From Pseudomonadota bacterium (lineage in GTDB: Bacteria; Pseudomonadota; Alphaproteobacteria; Sphingomonadales; Sphingomonadaceae): 24,207 bases of DNA. The stretch lies in contig JAEZHP010000038.1 of assembly GCA_023416515.1 (NCBI GenBank), positions 1-24,207 on the forward strand, written 5' to 3'. Shown piece by piece: positions 15,843 to 21,377 of this stretch (positions are counted from its first letter, which is position 1; every line of letters begins with the position of its first letter). The position numbers and the translations under genes are program-made. The notes beneath the pieces were generated by a model. The model made no database searches, was not told the origin of the DNA, and saw nothing but the letters and a program-made list of their open reading frames with translations.

Positions 15843-16589
15843 TTAGGGCAGGCGCATCAGGTCGGCGGCGGACGTGTCCATGTCGCGGGCCGAGGTGATG
15901 AGGTTCATCTGGTTGTCCCAGGCGCGGCTCGCCTCGATCATGTCGATCAGGGCCGAGCTCACGTTGACGTTCGAGCCTTCGAGGCTCCCGGTGATGACCC
16001 GGGCGTCGGGATCGGAGGGCAGGGTGCCGCCGCCGCGAACCCGGAACAGGCCGTCGAGGCCCTTGGCGATGCGGCTGCCCTGAGGGCTGACCAGCTTCAG
16101 CCGGTCGACCTGGGTCGGGTTGTTGGGATCTCCGCCGACCGGCACGATCCACACCGCTCCGTCCGCATCGATGCGGACATTGTCGGCGGGAGGAATGGTC
16201 AGCGGGCCGCCCTCGGCGAGGACCGGAGTGCCGTCGCCAGTGGTGACGAGGCCGCTGTCGGAGATCTGGAGATCGCCGCGGCGAGTATAGGCTTCCTCAC
16301 CGTTGCGCGCCTGAACCGCGAGCATGGCGTCGCCGCCAAGAGCGATGTCGAGCGGCCGGCCGGTCTGGGTGACCGTTCCGGCAGCCATGTCGGCGCTGAG
16401 CACCTGCTGAGCGGTGCGGGCGCCGAACACCTCGCCGTCGCTTTCGTCCGCCATGTACACCGCCTGCGCGGCCGACACCTCGGCTCGGAAGCCGGTGGTC
16501 GACGCGTTGGCGAGATTGTTCGCCGTCGCTGCCTGGCGCTGCATGGCGCCGCGCATCGCGGACAAAGCGGTATGGACGAGCCGATCCAT
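15843..16589 (-). CDS. flgF: Proximal rod protein FlgF
   Basis: This 248-residue rod protein carries the family N-terminus RQAATANNLANASTTGFRAEV and the C-terminus GSLEGSNVNVSSALIDMIEASRAW. The middle includes RPLDIALGGDAMLAVQ and a beta-rich D1 domain, and length matches enteric FlgF (251). Its position between flgE and flgG supports FlgF over FlgG, and it lacks the FlgG-specific YQT segment. The ATG at 16589 follows the flgE stop codon by 26 bases, with GGGACC as a modest ribosome site. Confidence 0.95.
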   Translation of the reverse strand: MDRLVHTALSAMRGAMQRQAATANNLANASTTGFRAEVSAAQAVYMADESDGEVFGARTAQQVLSADMAAGTVTQTGRPLDIALGGDAMLAVQARNGEEAYTRRGDLQISDSGLVTTGDGTPVLAEGGPLTIPPADNVRIDADGAVWIVPVGGDPNNPTQVDRLKLVSPQGSRIAKGLDGLFRVRGGGTLPSDPDARVITGSLEGSNVNVSSALIDMIEASRAWDNQMNLITSARDMDTSAADLMRLP

Positions 16590-16615
16590 TGTTCAGGTCC
16601 CTTCGAGCGTCCCGA

Positions 16616-17425
16616 TCAGGTCCGCATGTTGGTGACGGTCTGGGTGATCGCGTTGGCGGTCTCGATCGCCTTTGCGTTCGCCTGGAAGTTGCGCTGGGCG
16701 GTGATCAGGCCGACGAGCTCCTCGGTAATGTCGACATTGGCGCGCTCGAGGACGCCGCTCTCGACGGTGCCGAGGCCGGAGGTGCCGGGCACTCCGCTGG
16801 TGACGGTGCCGCTCTCGCCGGTGATCGACCAGCGGGCATTGCCCTGCTGAGCGAGGCCTTCCGGATTGGTGACGTTGGCGACCATGACCGCGCCAAGCGG
16901 CTCGGTGGTGCCGTCGGCGTAGGTGGCGGTGATGACACCGGTCTTGCCGATGTCGATCCCGCTCAGCGCCGATCCGGAGGCGTTGGCCGCCGGAAGCTGA
17001 AGGCTGCTCGCGGAGGCGATGTCGGTCGCGGTCAGGTTGCCCGACGCGTCGACCGGAAGCACCTGGACATAGTTGCGGTTGCTGTCGAGCAGGTAGCGGT
17101 TGTTGTCGATCTGCATCGAGCCGTTGCGGGTGAGATAGGTCTCGCCGCCGCTGGTCTCGTTGCGGGTGACGAAAAAGCCGCCGCCGTTCAGCGCCAGGTC
17201 GAGCTCGCGGCTCGAGGCCTCGAAATTGCCCTGGGTGAACTGTTGGGTGATGCCCTTGAGGCGGGTTCCGATGCCCGGAGTGCTCGACGACGGCGGCTTG
17301 ATGTCGCCGAATTCGGCGCGGCTGCGCTTGAAGCCCATCGAACCGACGTTGGCGATGTTGTTGGCGGTCACGCCAAGCTCGGTCTGGGCGGCCTTCAGGC
17401 CGGACAGCGAAGTGTAGAAGGACAT
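16616..17425 (-). CDS. flgE: Hook protein FlgE, very short form
   Basis: This 269-residue protein occupies the flgE position between flgD and flgF. The N-terminus MSFYTSLSGLKAAQTELGVTANNIANVGSMGFK and ITQQFTQGN (59-67) are typical of hook protein, as are ANVTNPEGLAQQGN (183-196) and the C-terminal helix ITEELVGLITAQRNFQANAK. Enteric FlgE has about 402 residues; the missing length falls in the middle (about 125-165 here), where the outer D2 domain should be. The remainder matches domains D0 and D1. The start at ATG 17425 has a good AAGGAG site. An alternative reading is a FlgF/G-type protein with the true hook gene elsewhere, but gene order and motifs argue for FlgE. Confidence 0.88.
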   Translation of the reverse strand: MSFYTSLSGLKAAQTELGVTANNIANVGSMGFKRSRAEFGDIKPPSSSTPGIGTRLKGITQQFTQGNFEASSRELDLALNGGGFFVTRNETSGGETYLTRNGSMQIDNNRYLLDSNRNYVQVLPVDASGNLTATDIASASSLQLPAANASGSALSGIDIGKTGVITATYADGTTEPLGAVMVANVTNPEGLAQQGNARWSITGESGTVTSGVPGTSGLGTVESGVLERANVDITEELVGLITAQRNFQANAKAIETANAITQTVTNMRT

Positions 17426-17450
17426 GGACGTTGCTCCTTGGAAATTCGGG

Positions 17451-18122
17451 TCAGGCGAGGCGGATGGCGTCTTCGGGCTTCAACAGACCGAGGCCGGTGA
17501 CGAGGCGGCTCTCGCCGCCATTTGCGGGCGACTGGATTCCGGCGATCCCGGTCCAGGTCGCGACCTGTGGCTGCAGCGCCGAGCCGGCGGCGCGGGCGGT
17601 GACGACGACCTGAAGCGGGCCGGTCGCGACCAGCTCGCCGGCGGCGTTCTTGCCGTCCCAATGGAAAGCGGTGGAGCCGGCGGTGCGGGCGCCGAGATCC
17701 ATCGAGTGAACGGTGTTGCCGGCGGCATCGACGAAGGCGACGCTGACCTGCTCCGCATCGGCGTCGAGGCCGAGCTCGCCGGCATAGGTGCCGTCGCTGA
17801 GCGGGGTCGCGATGTCCGACTGGACGAGCATCGCCCGGCCGATCCAGCTCGATGCTTCGGTGAAGCGGCTTCCGCCGCCCATCGACGCGACCAGGGCGCG
17901 CAGGTTCTGGTTCATCTCGGAGATGCCCGCGACCTGGCTGAATTGCGCCATCTGGGCGACCATCTGGGTGTTGTCGACCGGGTTGAACGGATCCTGGGTG
18001 GTGAGCTGAGTCGTCATCAGCCGAAGGAAAGCCGCCTGGTCGAGACCGGCGGTCGCGCTCGCCACGGAAGGAGTGGCGGTGTTGCGGGCGTTCAGGCCGC
18101 CGATGATGTCGGGCGCGCTCAC
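17451..18122 (-). CDS. flgD: Hook-capping protein FlgD
   Basis: This 223-residue scaffold caps the growing hook and is discarded after assembly. The N-terminal FlgD signature is LDQAAFLRLMTTQLTTQDPFNPVDN followed by MVAQMAQFSQVAGI (residues 27-66). The C-terminal half (about 85-220) is the beta-rich FlgD Ig/tudor-like part, with the motif FHWDGKNAAGELVATGPLQV. Length is like the enteric protein (231). The GTG start at 18122 overlaps the flgC stop codon (GTGA), so translation is probably coupled. flgE follows 25 bases downstream. Confidence 0.96.
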   Translation of the reverse strand: MSAPDIIGGLNARNTATPSVASATAGLDQAAFLRLMTTQLTTQDPFNPVDNTQMVAQMAQFSQVAGISEMNQNLRALVASMGGGSRFTEASSWIGRAMLVQSDIATPLSDGTYAGELGLDADAEQVSVAFVDAAGNTVHSMDLGARTAGSTAFHWDGKNAAGELVATGPLQVVVTARAAGSALQPQVATWTGIAGIQSPANGGESRLVTGLGLLKPEDAIRLA

Positions 18123-18532
18123 TGGCCGAGCCTCAGCGTGTCGAGCATGAGGGTCTTGGCGGTCTGAAGCACCTGGACGTTGTTCTGGTACTGGCGCGAG
18201 GCCTCGACCATCTCGATCATCTCGGCGGCTGTGTCGACGCCGGCGACCCAGACGTCGCCGTTCGAGTCGGCGAGCGGATGATCGGGATCGTGACGGCGGG
18301 TCGGCTCAGCATTGGTGCGGACGATCCGGCCCGCGTCGACCGTGGCGACGCCTGGGGCGCCCTCGGCGACGGTGAAGACCGGGCGAAGCGCGCGGTAGGC
18401 GGTCGCCCGGCTTCCGGAGACGCTGCCCGCATTGGCGAGGTTGGACGCCGTGGTGTTGAGACGCGCCAGCTGGGCGCTCATCGCGCGCCCGCTGATGTCG
18501 AAGATGGACATGGGATTATCGGCCATGATCAT
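18119..18532 (-). CDS. flgC: Proximal rod protein FlgC
   Basis: This 137-residue rod protein has the N-terminal helix MSIFDISGRAMSAQLARLNTTASNLANAGS and the C-terminal helix EMIEMVEASRQYQNNVQVLQTAK, both typical of FlgC. Length matches enteric FlgC (134). The ATG at 18532 overlaps the flgB stop codon (ATGA). An ATG two codons later (18526) has AAGG at a better distance and may be the true start. It overlaps flgD by four bases at the 3' end. Confidence 0.95.
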   Translation of the reverse strand: MIMADNPMSIFDISGRAMSAQLARLNTTASNLANAGSVSGSRATAYRALRPVFTVAEGAPGVATVDAGRIVRTNAEPTRRHDPDHPLADSNGDVWVAGVDTAAEMIEMVEASRQYQNNVQVLQTAKTLMLDTLRLGQ

Positions 18533-18876
18533 TCGCCTTTCAGAGCGCGACGGATGGTGTTGATGCGGCCCTCGAGGAAGGAGAGGGTGGCGCGGTACTG
18601 AACCGCGTTCTCCGCAAAGAGGGTCTGCTCCGTCGACAATTCGACGGTGTTGCCGTCGATCGACGGATTGACCGGCACCCGGTAGCGGGTCGCGGACGAG
18701 CCGGCGTCGCCGACGCCCATGCCCTGCGAGGCCATGTCGAGCGCGGCGGTGAAATCGATGTCACGCGCGCGATATCCAGGCGTCGCCGCGTTGGCGATGT
18801 TGGAGGCGAGCATGGAGAGCCGCTGCGAGCGAAGCGCCAGCGCCTGACCATGAACTCCGAACAAATCCTCGGACAT
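18529..18876 (-). CDS. flgB: Proximal rod protein FlgB
   Basis: This 115-residue protein is the first gene of the minus-strand flagellar operon. The family motif ALALRSQRLSMLASNIANAATPGYRARDIDF is at residues 12-42, and the C-terminal helix NAVQYRATLSFLEGRINTIRRAL closes the rod fold. Length is slightly below enteric FlgB (138). The ATG at 18876 has an AGAGGAC ribosome site. A consensus sigma-54 promoter lies at 18963-18948 on the same strand, predicting a leader of about 60 bases. Confidence 0.95.
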   Translation of the reverse strand: MSEDLFGVHGQALALRSQRLSMLASNIANAATPGYRARDIDFTAALDMASQGMGVGDAGSSATRYRVPVNPSIDGNTVELSTEQTLFAENAVQYRATLSFLEGRINTIRRALKGE

Positions 18877-18947
18877 TTCGTGCGTCCTCTAAAGTTGCGT
18901 CCAGGAGCGCCGTTATTCCGACATGGCAGGTGCCCCCGGCGCCTCGA

Positions 18948-18963
18948 TGCAATGGCCGTGCCA
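18948..18963 (-). promoter_or_regulatory. Sigma-54 promoter of the flgB operon
   Basis: On the minus strand the sequence is TGGCACGGCCATTGCA, a full match to the sigma-54 consensus TGGCACG-N4-TTGCW. The -12 C is at 18949, which predicts a transcript start near 18937 and a leader of about 60 bases. Transcription would need RpoN and an enhancer-binding ATPase. Confidence 0.88.
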
Positions 18964-19016
18964 GTTTTACCGCACGCACCGGAGCATCTCGTCCCTCAAG
19001 GGCGGCGGGGTCATAA

Positions 19017-19054
19017 CCGGCAGTTTCTTGCCGGTGCCGGCGGCGTTTTGCCGG
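19017..19054. promoter_or_regulatory. Two tandem 18-bp enhancer-like sites
   Basis: CCGGCAGTTTCTTGCCGG (19017-19034) and CCGGCGGCGTTTTGCCGG (19037-19054) have the same length, matching ends and an exact 20-bp offset, about two helical turns. The first extends to a 7-bp inverted repeat (ACCGGCA/TGCCGGT). They lie at about -80 to -117 from the predicted flgB start and -120 to -157 from the flgA start, normal distances for a FleQ- or FlbD-like sigma-54 activator. The binding protein is not identified. Confidence 0.6.
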
Positions 19055-19066
19055 TTCGCCCGGTTC

Positions 19067-19120
19067 GGCGGGAGGAATGGCTGGCCCTGAGCGGGGGCAG
19101 TCGATCCTCCCGCCTTTTTT
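19067..19120 (+). terminator. Strong intrinsic terminator, orphan in position
   Basis: GGCGGGAGGA (19067-19076) pairs perfectly with TCCTCCCGCC (19105-19114) and is followed by six T on the plus strand. The loop carries a second stem, GGCTG (19079-19083) with CAGTC (19098-19102), and an inner CCC/GGG pair. No plus-strand gene lies upstream of it; the nearest upstream genes read the other way. The minus-strand copy lacks a T-run. Confidence 0.8.
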
Positions 19121-19147
19121 GTCGTTGTCCCAGGGAAAATGGCGCCT

Positions 19148-19163
19148 TGGCACGCCCGTTGCT
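19148..19163 (+). promoter_or_regulatory. Sigma-54 promoter of flgA
   Basis: TGGCACGCCCGTTGCT is a full match to the sigma-54 consensus. The -12 C is at 19162, so transcription should start near 19174, 22 bases before the flgA ATG. This rules out the longer open frame that begins at 19139. Confidence 0.88.
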
Positions 19164-19195
19164 TCTTAGTTCGCGAACGAATGGAGCCACAGACG

Positions 19196-19741
19196 ATGAC
19201 GCCAATTTTCCGACACCTGGTGCTGGCCGCCGCAGCGACTGCAGCGATCCCGGCCGCCGCCCAGAGCTTCGAGAACATCGAGGCGCTGGAACAGCGGGTC
19301 GCCGCGGCGCTCGGCGCCGGAATCGGCGAGCCCGGCGGACCGGCGCGGCCGATCGACCGGCGGCTTCGGCTCGCGGCCTGTCCGGGACCGGTCAGCGTCG
19401 AAGCTCCGACGCTCGGCGCGGCGACGGTGAGGTGCGAACAGCTTGGCTGGCGGATCCGAGTGCCGGTGACGCGCGACGATTCCGGCCAGTCTGACGGAGC
19501 CTCGAGCCCGGGGCCATCCGCGGTGGCGGCCCGAGGGAATCGCGCCGCTCCGGTGGTTCGCCGCGGCGATCCCGTCGCACTTGTGGTGATCTCGGGAAGC
19601 TTCACGGTGAGCCGCCAGGCGGTGGCCGACCAGGACGGCGCTCCGGGCGATCGGATCCGCGTGCGCACAGAGCCGCGAGCCGCCCCGATCATCGGCCAGG
19701 TGCTCGCCGACGGACGTATTTTGATGAGCGGATTTAATTGA
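19196..19741 (+). CDS. flgA: Flagellar P-ring assembly chaperone FlgA
   Basis: This 181-residue periplasmic protein helps FlgI assemble into the P ring. It has a Sec signal peptide with a hydrophobic Ala-rich core and cleavage near IPAAAQ-S (about residue 23). Two cysteines (62 in RLRLAACPGP and 80 in ATVRCEQLGW) are at the positions expected for FlgA. The C-terminal SAF/ChapFlgA domain begins around residue 115 (RRGDPVALVVISGSFTVSRQAVA) and ends with GQVLADGRILMSGFN. The start at 19196 is preferred because GGAG lies nine bases upstream and the sigma-54 transcript starts only at about 19174. An ATG at 19181 would have a seven-base leader. Confidence 0.93.
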   Translation: MTPIFRHLVLAAAATAAIPAAAQSFENIEALEQRVAAALGAGIGEPGGPARPIDRRLRLAACPGPVSVEAPTLGAATVRCEQLGWRIRVPVTRDDSGQSDGASSPGPSAVAARGNRAAPVVRRGDPVALVVISGSFTVSRQAVADQDGAPGDRIRVRTEPRAAPIIGQVLADGRILMSGFN

Positions 19742-19760
19742 CCGGGAATTCTGCCGTAAT
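19735..19760 (+). promoter_or_regulatory. Possible sigma-28 promoter of flgM
   Basis: GCCGTAAT (19753-19760) preceded by TAAT (19735-19738) resembles a FliA -10/-35 pair and lies about 50 bases before flgM, over the end of flgA. The match is partial and weaker than the motA site. Enteric flgM does have a second, FliA-dependent promoter. Confidence 0.25.
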
Positions 19761-19807
19761 GGTTTGTTGAGAAGTTCGGCAGACCGGGCGCGAGAAGGAT
19801 GAAGGCG

Positions 19808-20083
19808 ATGATCAACGGGATCGGCAAGGGCGGCAGCGGCCGCATCGAGGCCAACCGGAGTGCCCCGGGACAGGGCGTCTCGGCTGAAGTCCATGCGCGC
19901 AACGACGCGCGCAAGGCCGGCCATATCAGCGTCGGCAGCCTCGTCTCCGACATTGCTTCCTCAGGAGCGCCGGTCGACGGCGCCAAGGTCGCCGCGATCA
20001 AGCAGGCGATCGCCGAGGGGCGCTATCCCGTGGACGCCGAGCGCATCGCCGAGGCGATGCTGGCGCTCGACCTGCCGGAATGA
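19808..20083 (+). CDS. flgM: Anti-sigma-28 factor FlgM
   Basis: This 91-residue protein holds sigma-28 (FliA) inactive until the hook is complete and FlgM is exported. The N-terminal half is Gly- and Ala-rich and probably disordered, as expected for an export substrate. The C-terminal half has the family core: SVGSLVSD followed by DGAKVAAIKQAIAEGRYPVDAERIAEAML. I chose the ATG at 19808 because GAAGGA lies eight bases upstream. An ATG at 19799 would add three residues but has its purine stretch directly abutting the start. The gene overlaps flgN by four bases (ATGA). Confidence 0.92.
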   Translation: MINGIGKGGSGRIEANRSAPGQGVSAEVHARNDARKAGHISVGSLVSDIASSGAPVDGAKVAAIKQAIAEGRYPVDAERIAEAMLALDLPE

Positions 20084-20379
20084 ACCTCCAGCCGCTGGCG
20101 CAGCTCCAGGCGCGCCACGAAGCGCTGATCGCTGCGCTCGACACCAACGATATCGACGCCATCGGCGCGGCCTGCACCGGCCTCGACGAGACCCTGACCT
20201 CGCTTTCGAGCGTCCAGGCCTGGGTCGCCACTCCCGAGCTCAAGGCCGCGGCCGAGCGGATCGGCAGCCTCGCCGACGCCGCCGCGATGCGCCTCAACGT
20301 GCTCGCCGACCAGGCTCGCCGCCGTGCGGATGCGCTTGCGATCGCGAGGGGCAGGGCTCCGACTTACTCGCGCTCCTAG
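20080..20379 (+). CDS. flgN: Probable flagellar export chaperone FlgN
   Basis: This 99-residue, all-helical protein starts inside the flgM stop codon (ATGA overlap). It is rich in Ala, Leu, Asp and Arg and has no signal peptide or membrane segment. Its size, helical character and place after flgM match FlgN, the cytoplasmic chaperone that delivers FlgK and FlgL to the export gate. The sequence itself (ALIAALDTNDIDAIGAACTGLDETL) is only weakly FlgN-like, as is common for this fast-changing family. The call rests mainly on context. The arginine-rich C-terminus ends 17 bases before a large inverted repeat. Confidence 0.7.
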   Translation: MNLQPLAQLQARHEALIAALDTNDIDAIGAACTGLDETLTSLSSVQAWVATPELKAAAERIGSLADAAAMRLNVLADQARRRADALAIARGRAPTYSRS

Positions 20380-20396
20380 TAACCGAGCCAGTCCAC

Positions 20397-20476
20397 CCGC
20401 TCGTCCTGAGCGAAGTCGAAGGGCGCTCGCACGAACTGCGGATTGGACGCCCTTCGACTACGCTCAGGACGAGCGG
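20397..20476. repeat. Large REP-like inverted repeat
   Basis: A 29-base arm (20397-20425) is followed, after a 22-base loop, by its reverse complement (20448-20476) with one mismatch. The arms contain GTCCTGAGCGAAGTCGAAGG and its complement. From memory this is a repeat scattered between genes in many sphingomonad genomes. It lies between flgN and the next sigma-54 promoter. No T-run follows on either strand, so it is not a standard intrinsic terminator, though it could still block or stabilise transcripts. Confidence 0.85.
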
Positions 20477-20519
20477 AAAGTTGGTCGCCTTGCACTAAGT
20501 GAAGCTTTACAACTAGCTC

Positions 20520-20535
20520 TGGCACACCCCTTGCA
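20520..20535 (+). promoter_or_regulatory. Sigma-54 promoter of the transglycosylase-flhA-flhG operon
   Basis: TGGCACACCCCTTGCA matches the sigma-54 consensus at every defined position but one. The -12 C is at 20534, predicting a start near 20546, 19 bases before the transglycosylase ATG. No copy of the 18-bp sites seen before flgA is found here. Confidence 0.85.
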
Positions 20536-20550
20536 TCTTCATCCCCGTAC

Positions 20551-20562
20551 CACCCGGGGGTG
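20551..20562 (+). promoter_or_regulatory. Small hairpin over the ribosome binding site of the transglycosylase gene
   Basis: CACCC-GG-GGGTG forms a 5-bp stem within the first bases of the predicted transcript. The purine side GGGGGTG is the only ribosome binding site, two bases from the ATG at 20565. Translation may therefore be damped. Confidence 0.35.
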
Positions 20563-20564
20563 TC

Positions 20565-21377
20565 ATGAATTCGACGACCAGTTCCAGCGTTGCTGCCGCG
20601 GCCGTCCCTATGGGGCGGGTCGACGCCGCCATCAGGCAGGCGGCGACGCGGAGCGGCGTCGACTTCTCCTATCTCTATAACCAGGCGCGGCTGGAGAGCA
20701 GCCTCGACCCGAATGCGCGGGCGCGCACGTCGTCGGCGACCGGCCTGTTCCAGTTCGTCGACCAGACCTGGCTCGCGATGATCGACAAGCATGGCGCCGC
20801 CAACGGCCTCGGCTGGGCGGCCAACGCCGTGCAGCGCGGTTCGAACGGCCGCTTCCATGTCAGCGATCCGACGCTTCGCCGCCAGATCATGGACCTTCGC
20901 CGCAATCCCGAGACGGCTTCGGCGATGGCCGCCGAGTTCGCCAGCGACAATCGCGCCCATCTCGAGGGCCGGCTCGGCCGCGAGATGGAGCCGGTCGACC
21001 TCTACCTGGCGCATTTCCTCGGCGCCGGCGGCGCTACCCGTTTCCTGCGCGCACACGAAGCGAGCCCGAACGCGGCCGCCGCGGCGAGCTTCCCGGACGC
21101 GGCCCGAGCCAACCGCTCGATCTTCTTCAAGCGCGACGGATCGGCGCGCAGCTTCAACGAGATCCGCAACATGATGGCGGCAAGGCTCGGGACCAGCGGG
21201 CAGATGCCCGCGCCCACCGCTCGCCCGGTCAGCTATGCGTCCAACGAAAATCCTGCCGAGCGCCTCGCCGCGCTTCGCAACGATCCGGAGGCGGCTGCAG
21301 CCGTGTCGCCGCAACATGCGCGCCTCGCCTACATGCTTCTCGCTGACATGAGCGGCGACATCGGAGGCCTGGCATGA
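20565..21377 (+). CDS. Flagellar-cluster lytic transglycosylase (SLT domain)
   Basis: This 270-residue protein probably cuts peptidoglycan so that the rod can pass. The N-terminal 30 residues are polar and Ala-rich, with no hydrophobic signal core. The Slt70-like catalytic domain follows: ARLESSLDPNA with catalytic Glu 44, then ATGLFQF (59-64) and EPVDLYLAHFLGAGGA. The rest (about 165-270) is Ala-rich with no recognised domain. It starts a sigma-54 operon, and its stop codon overlaps the flhA start (ATGA). Because FlgJ here has no hydrolase domain, this is the natural candidate to supply it. Without a Sec signal it may leave through the flagellar export gate; that is inference. Confidence 0.9.
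   Translation: MNSTTSSSVAAAAVPMGRVDAAIRQAATRSGVDFSYLYNQARLESSLDPNARARTSSATGLFQFVDQTWLAMIDKHGAANGLGWAANAVQRGSNGRFHVSDPTLRRQIMDLRRNPETASAMAAEFASDNRAHLEGRLGREMEPVDLYLAHFLGAGGATRFLRAHEASPNAAAAASFPDAARANRSIFFKRDGSARSFNEIRNMMAARLGTSGQMPAPTARPVSYASNENPAERLAALRNDPEAAAAVSPQHARLAYMLLADMSGDIGGLA

Larger units (their letters stand above)
18877..19195. other. Divergent flgB/flgA control region without a gene
   Basis: This 319-base stretch has no convincing coding frame. It holds, from left to right, the sigma-54 promoter of the flgB operon, two tandem 18-bp enhancer-like sites, a strong plus-strand intrinsic terminator and the sigma-54 promoter of flgA. Each is listed separately. Confidence 0.85.

Noticed and set aside
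18960..19066. Riboswitch (cyclic di-GMP type) before flgA
   Set aside because: A few short motifs recall GEMM-I elements, but the core pairing and conserved loops are not there, and the stretch lies upstream of the flgA promoter.
19139..19195. Longer flgA start with a 19-residue N-terminal extension
   Set aside because: The sigma-54 promoter at 19148-19163 lies inside it, so the extension would not be transcribed; it would also bury the signal peptide.
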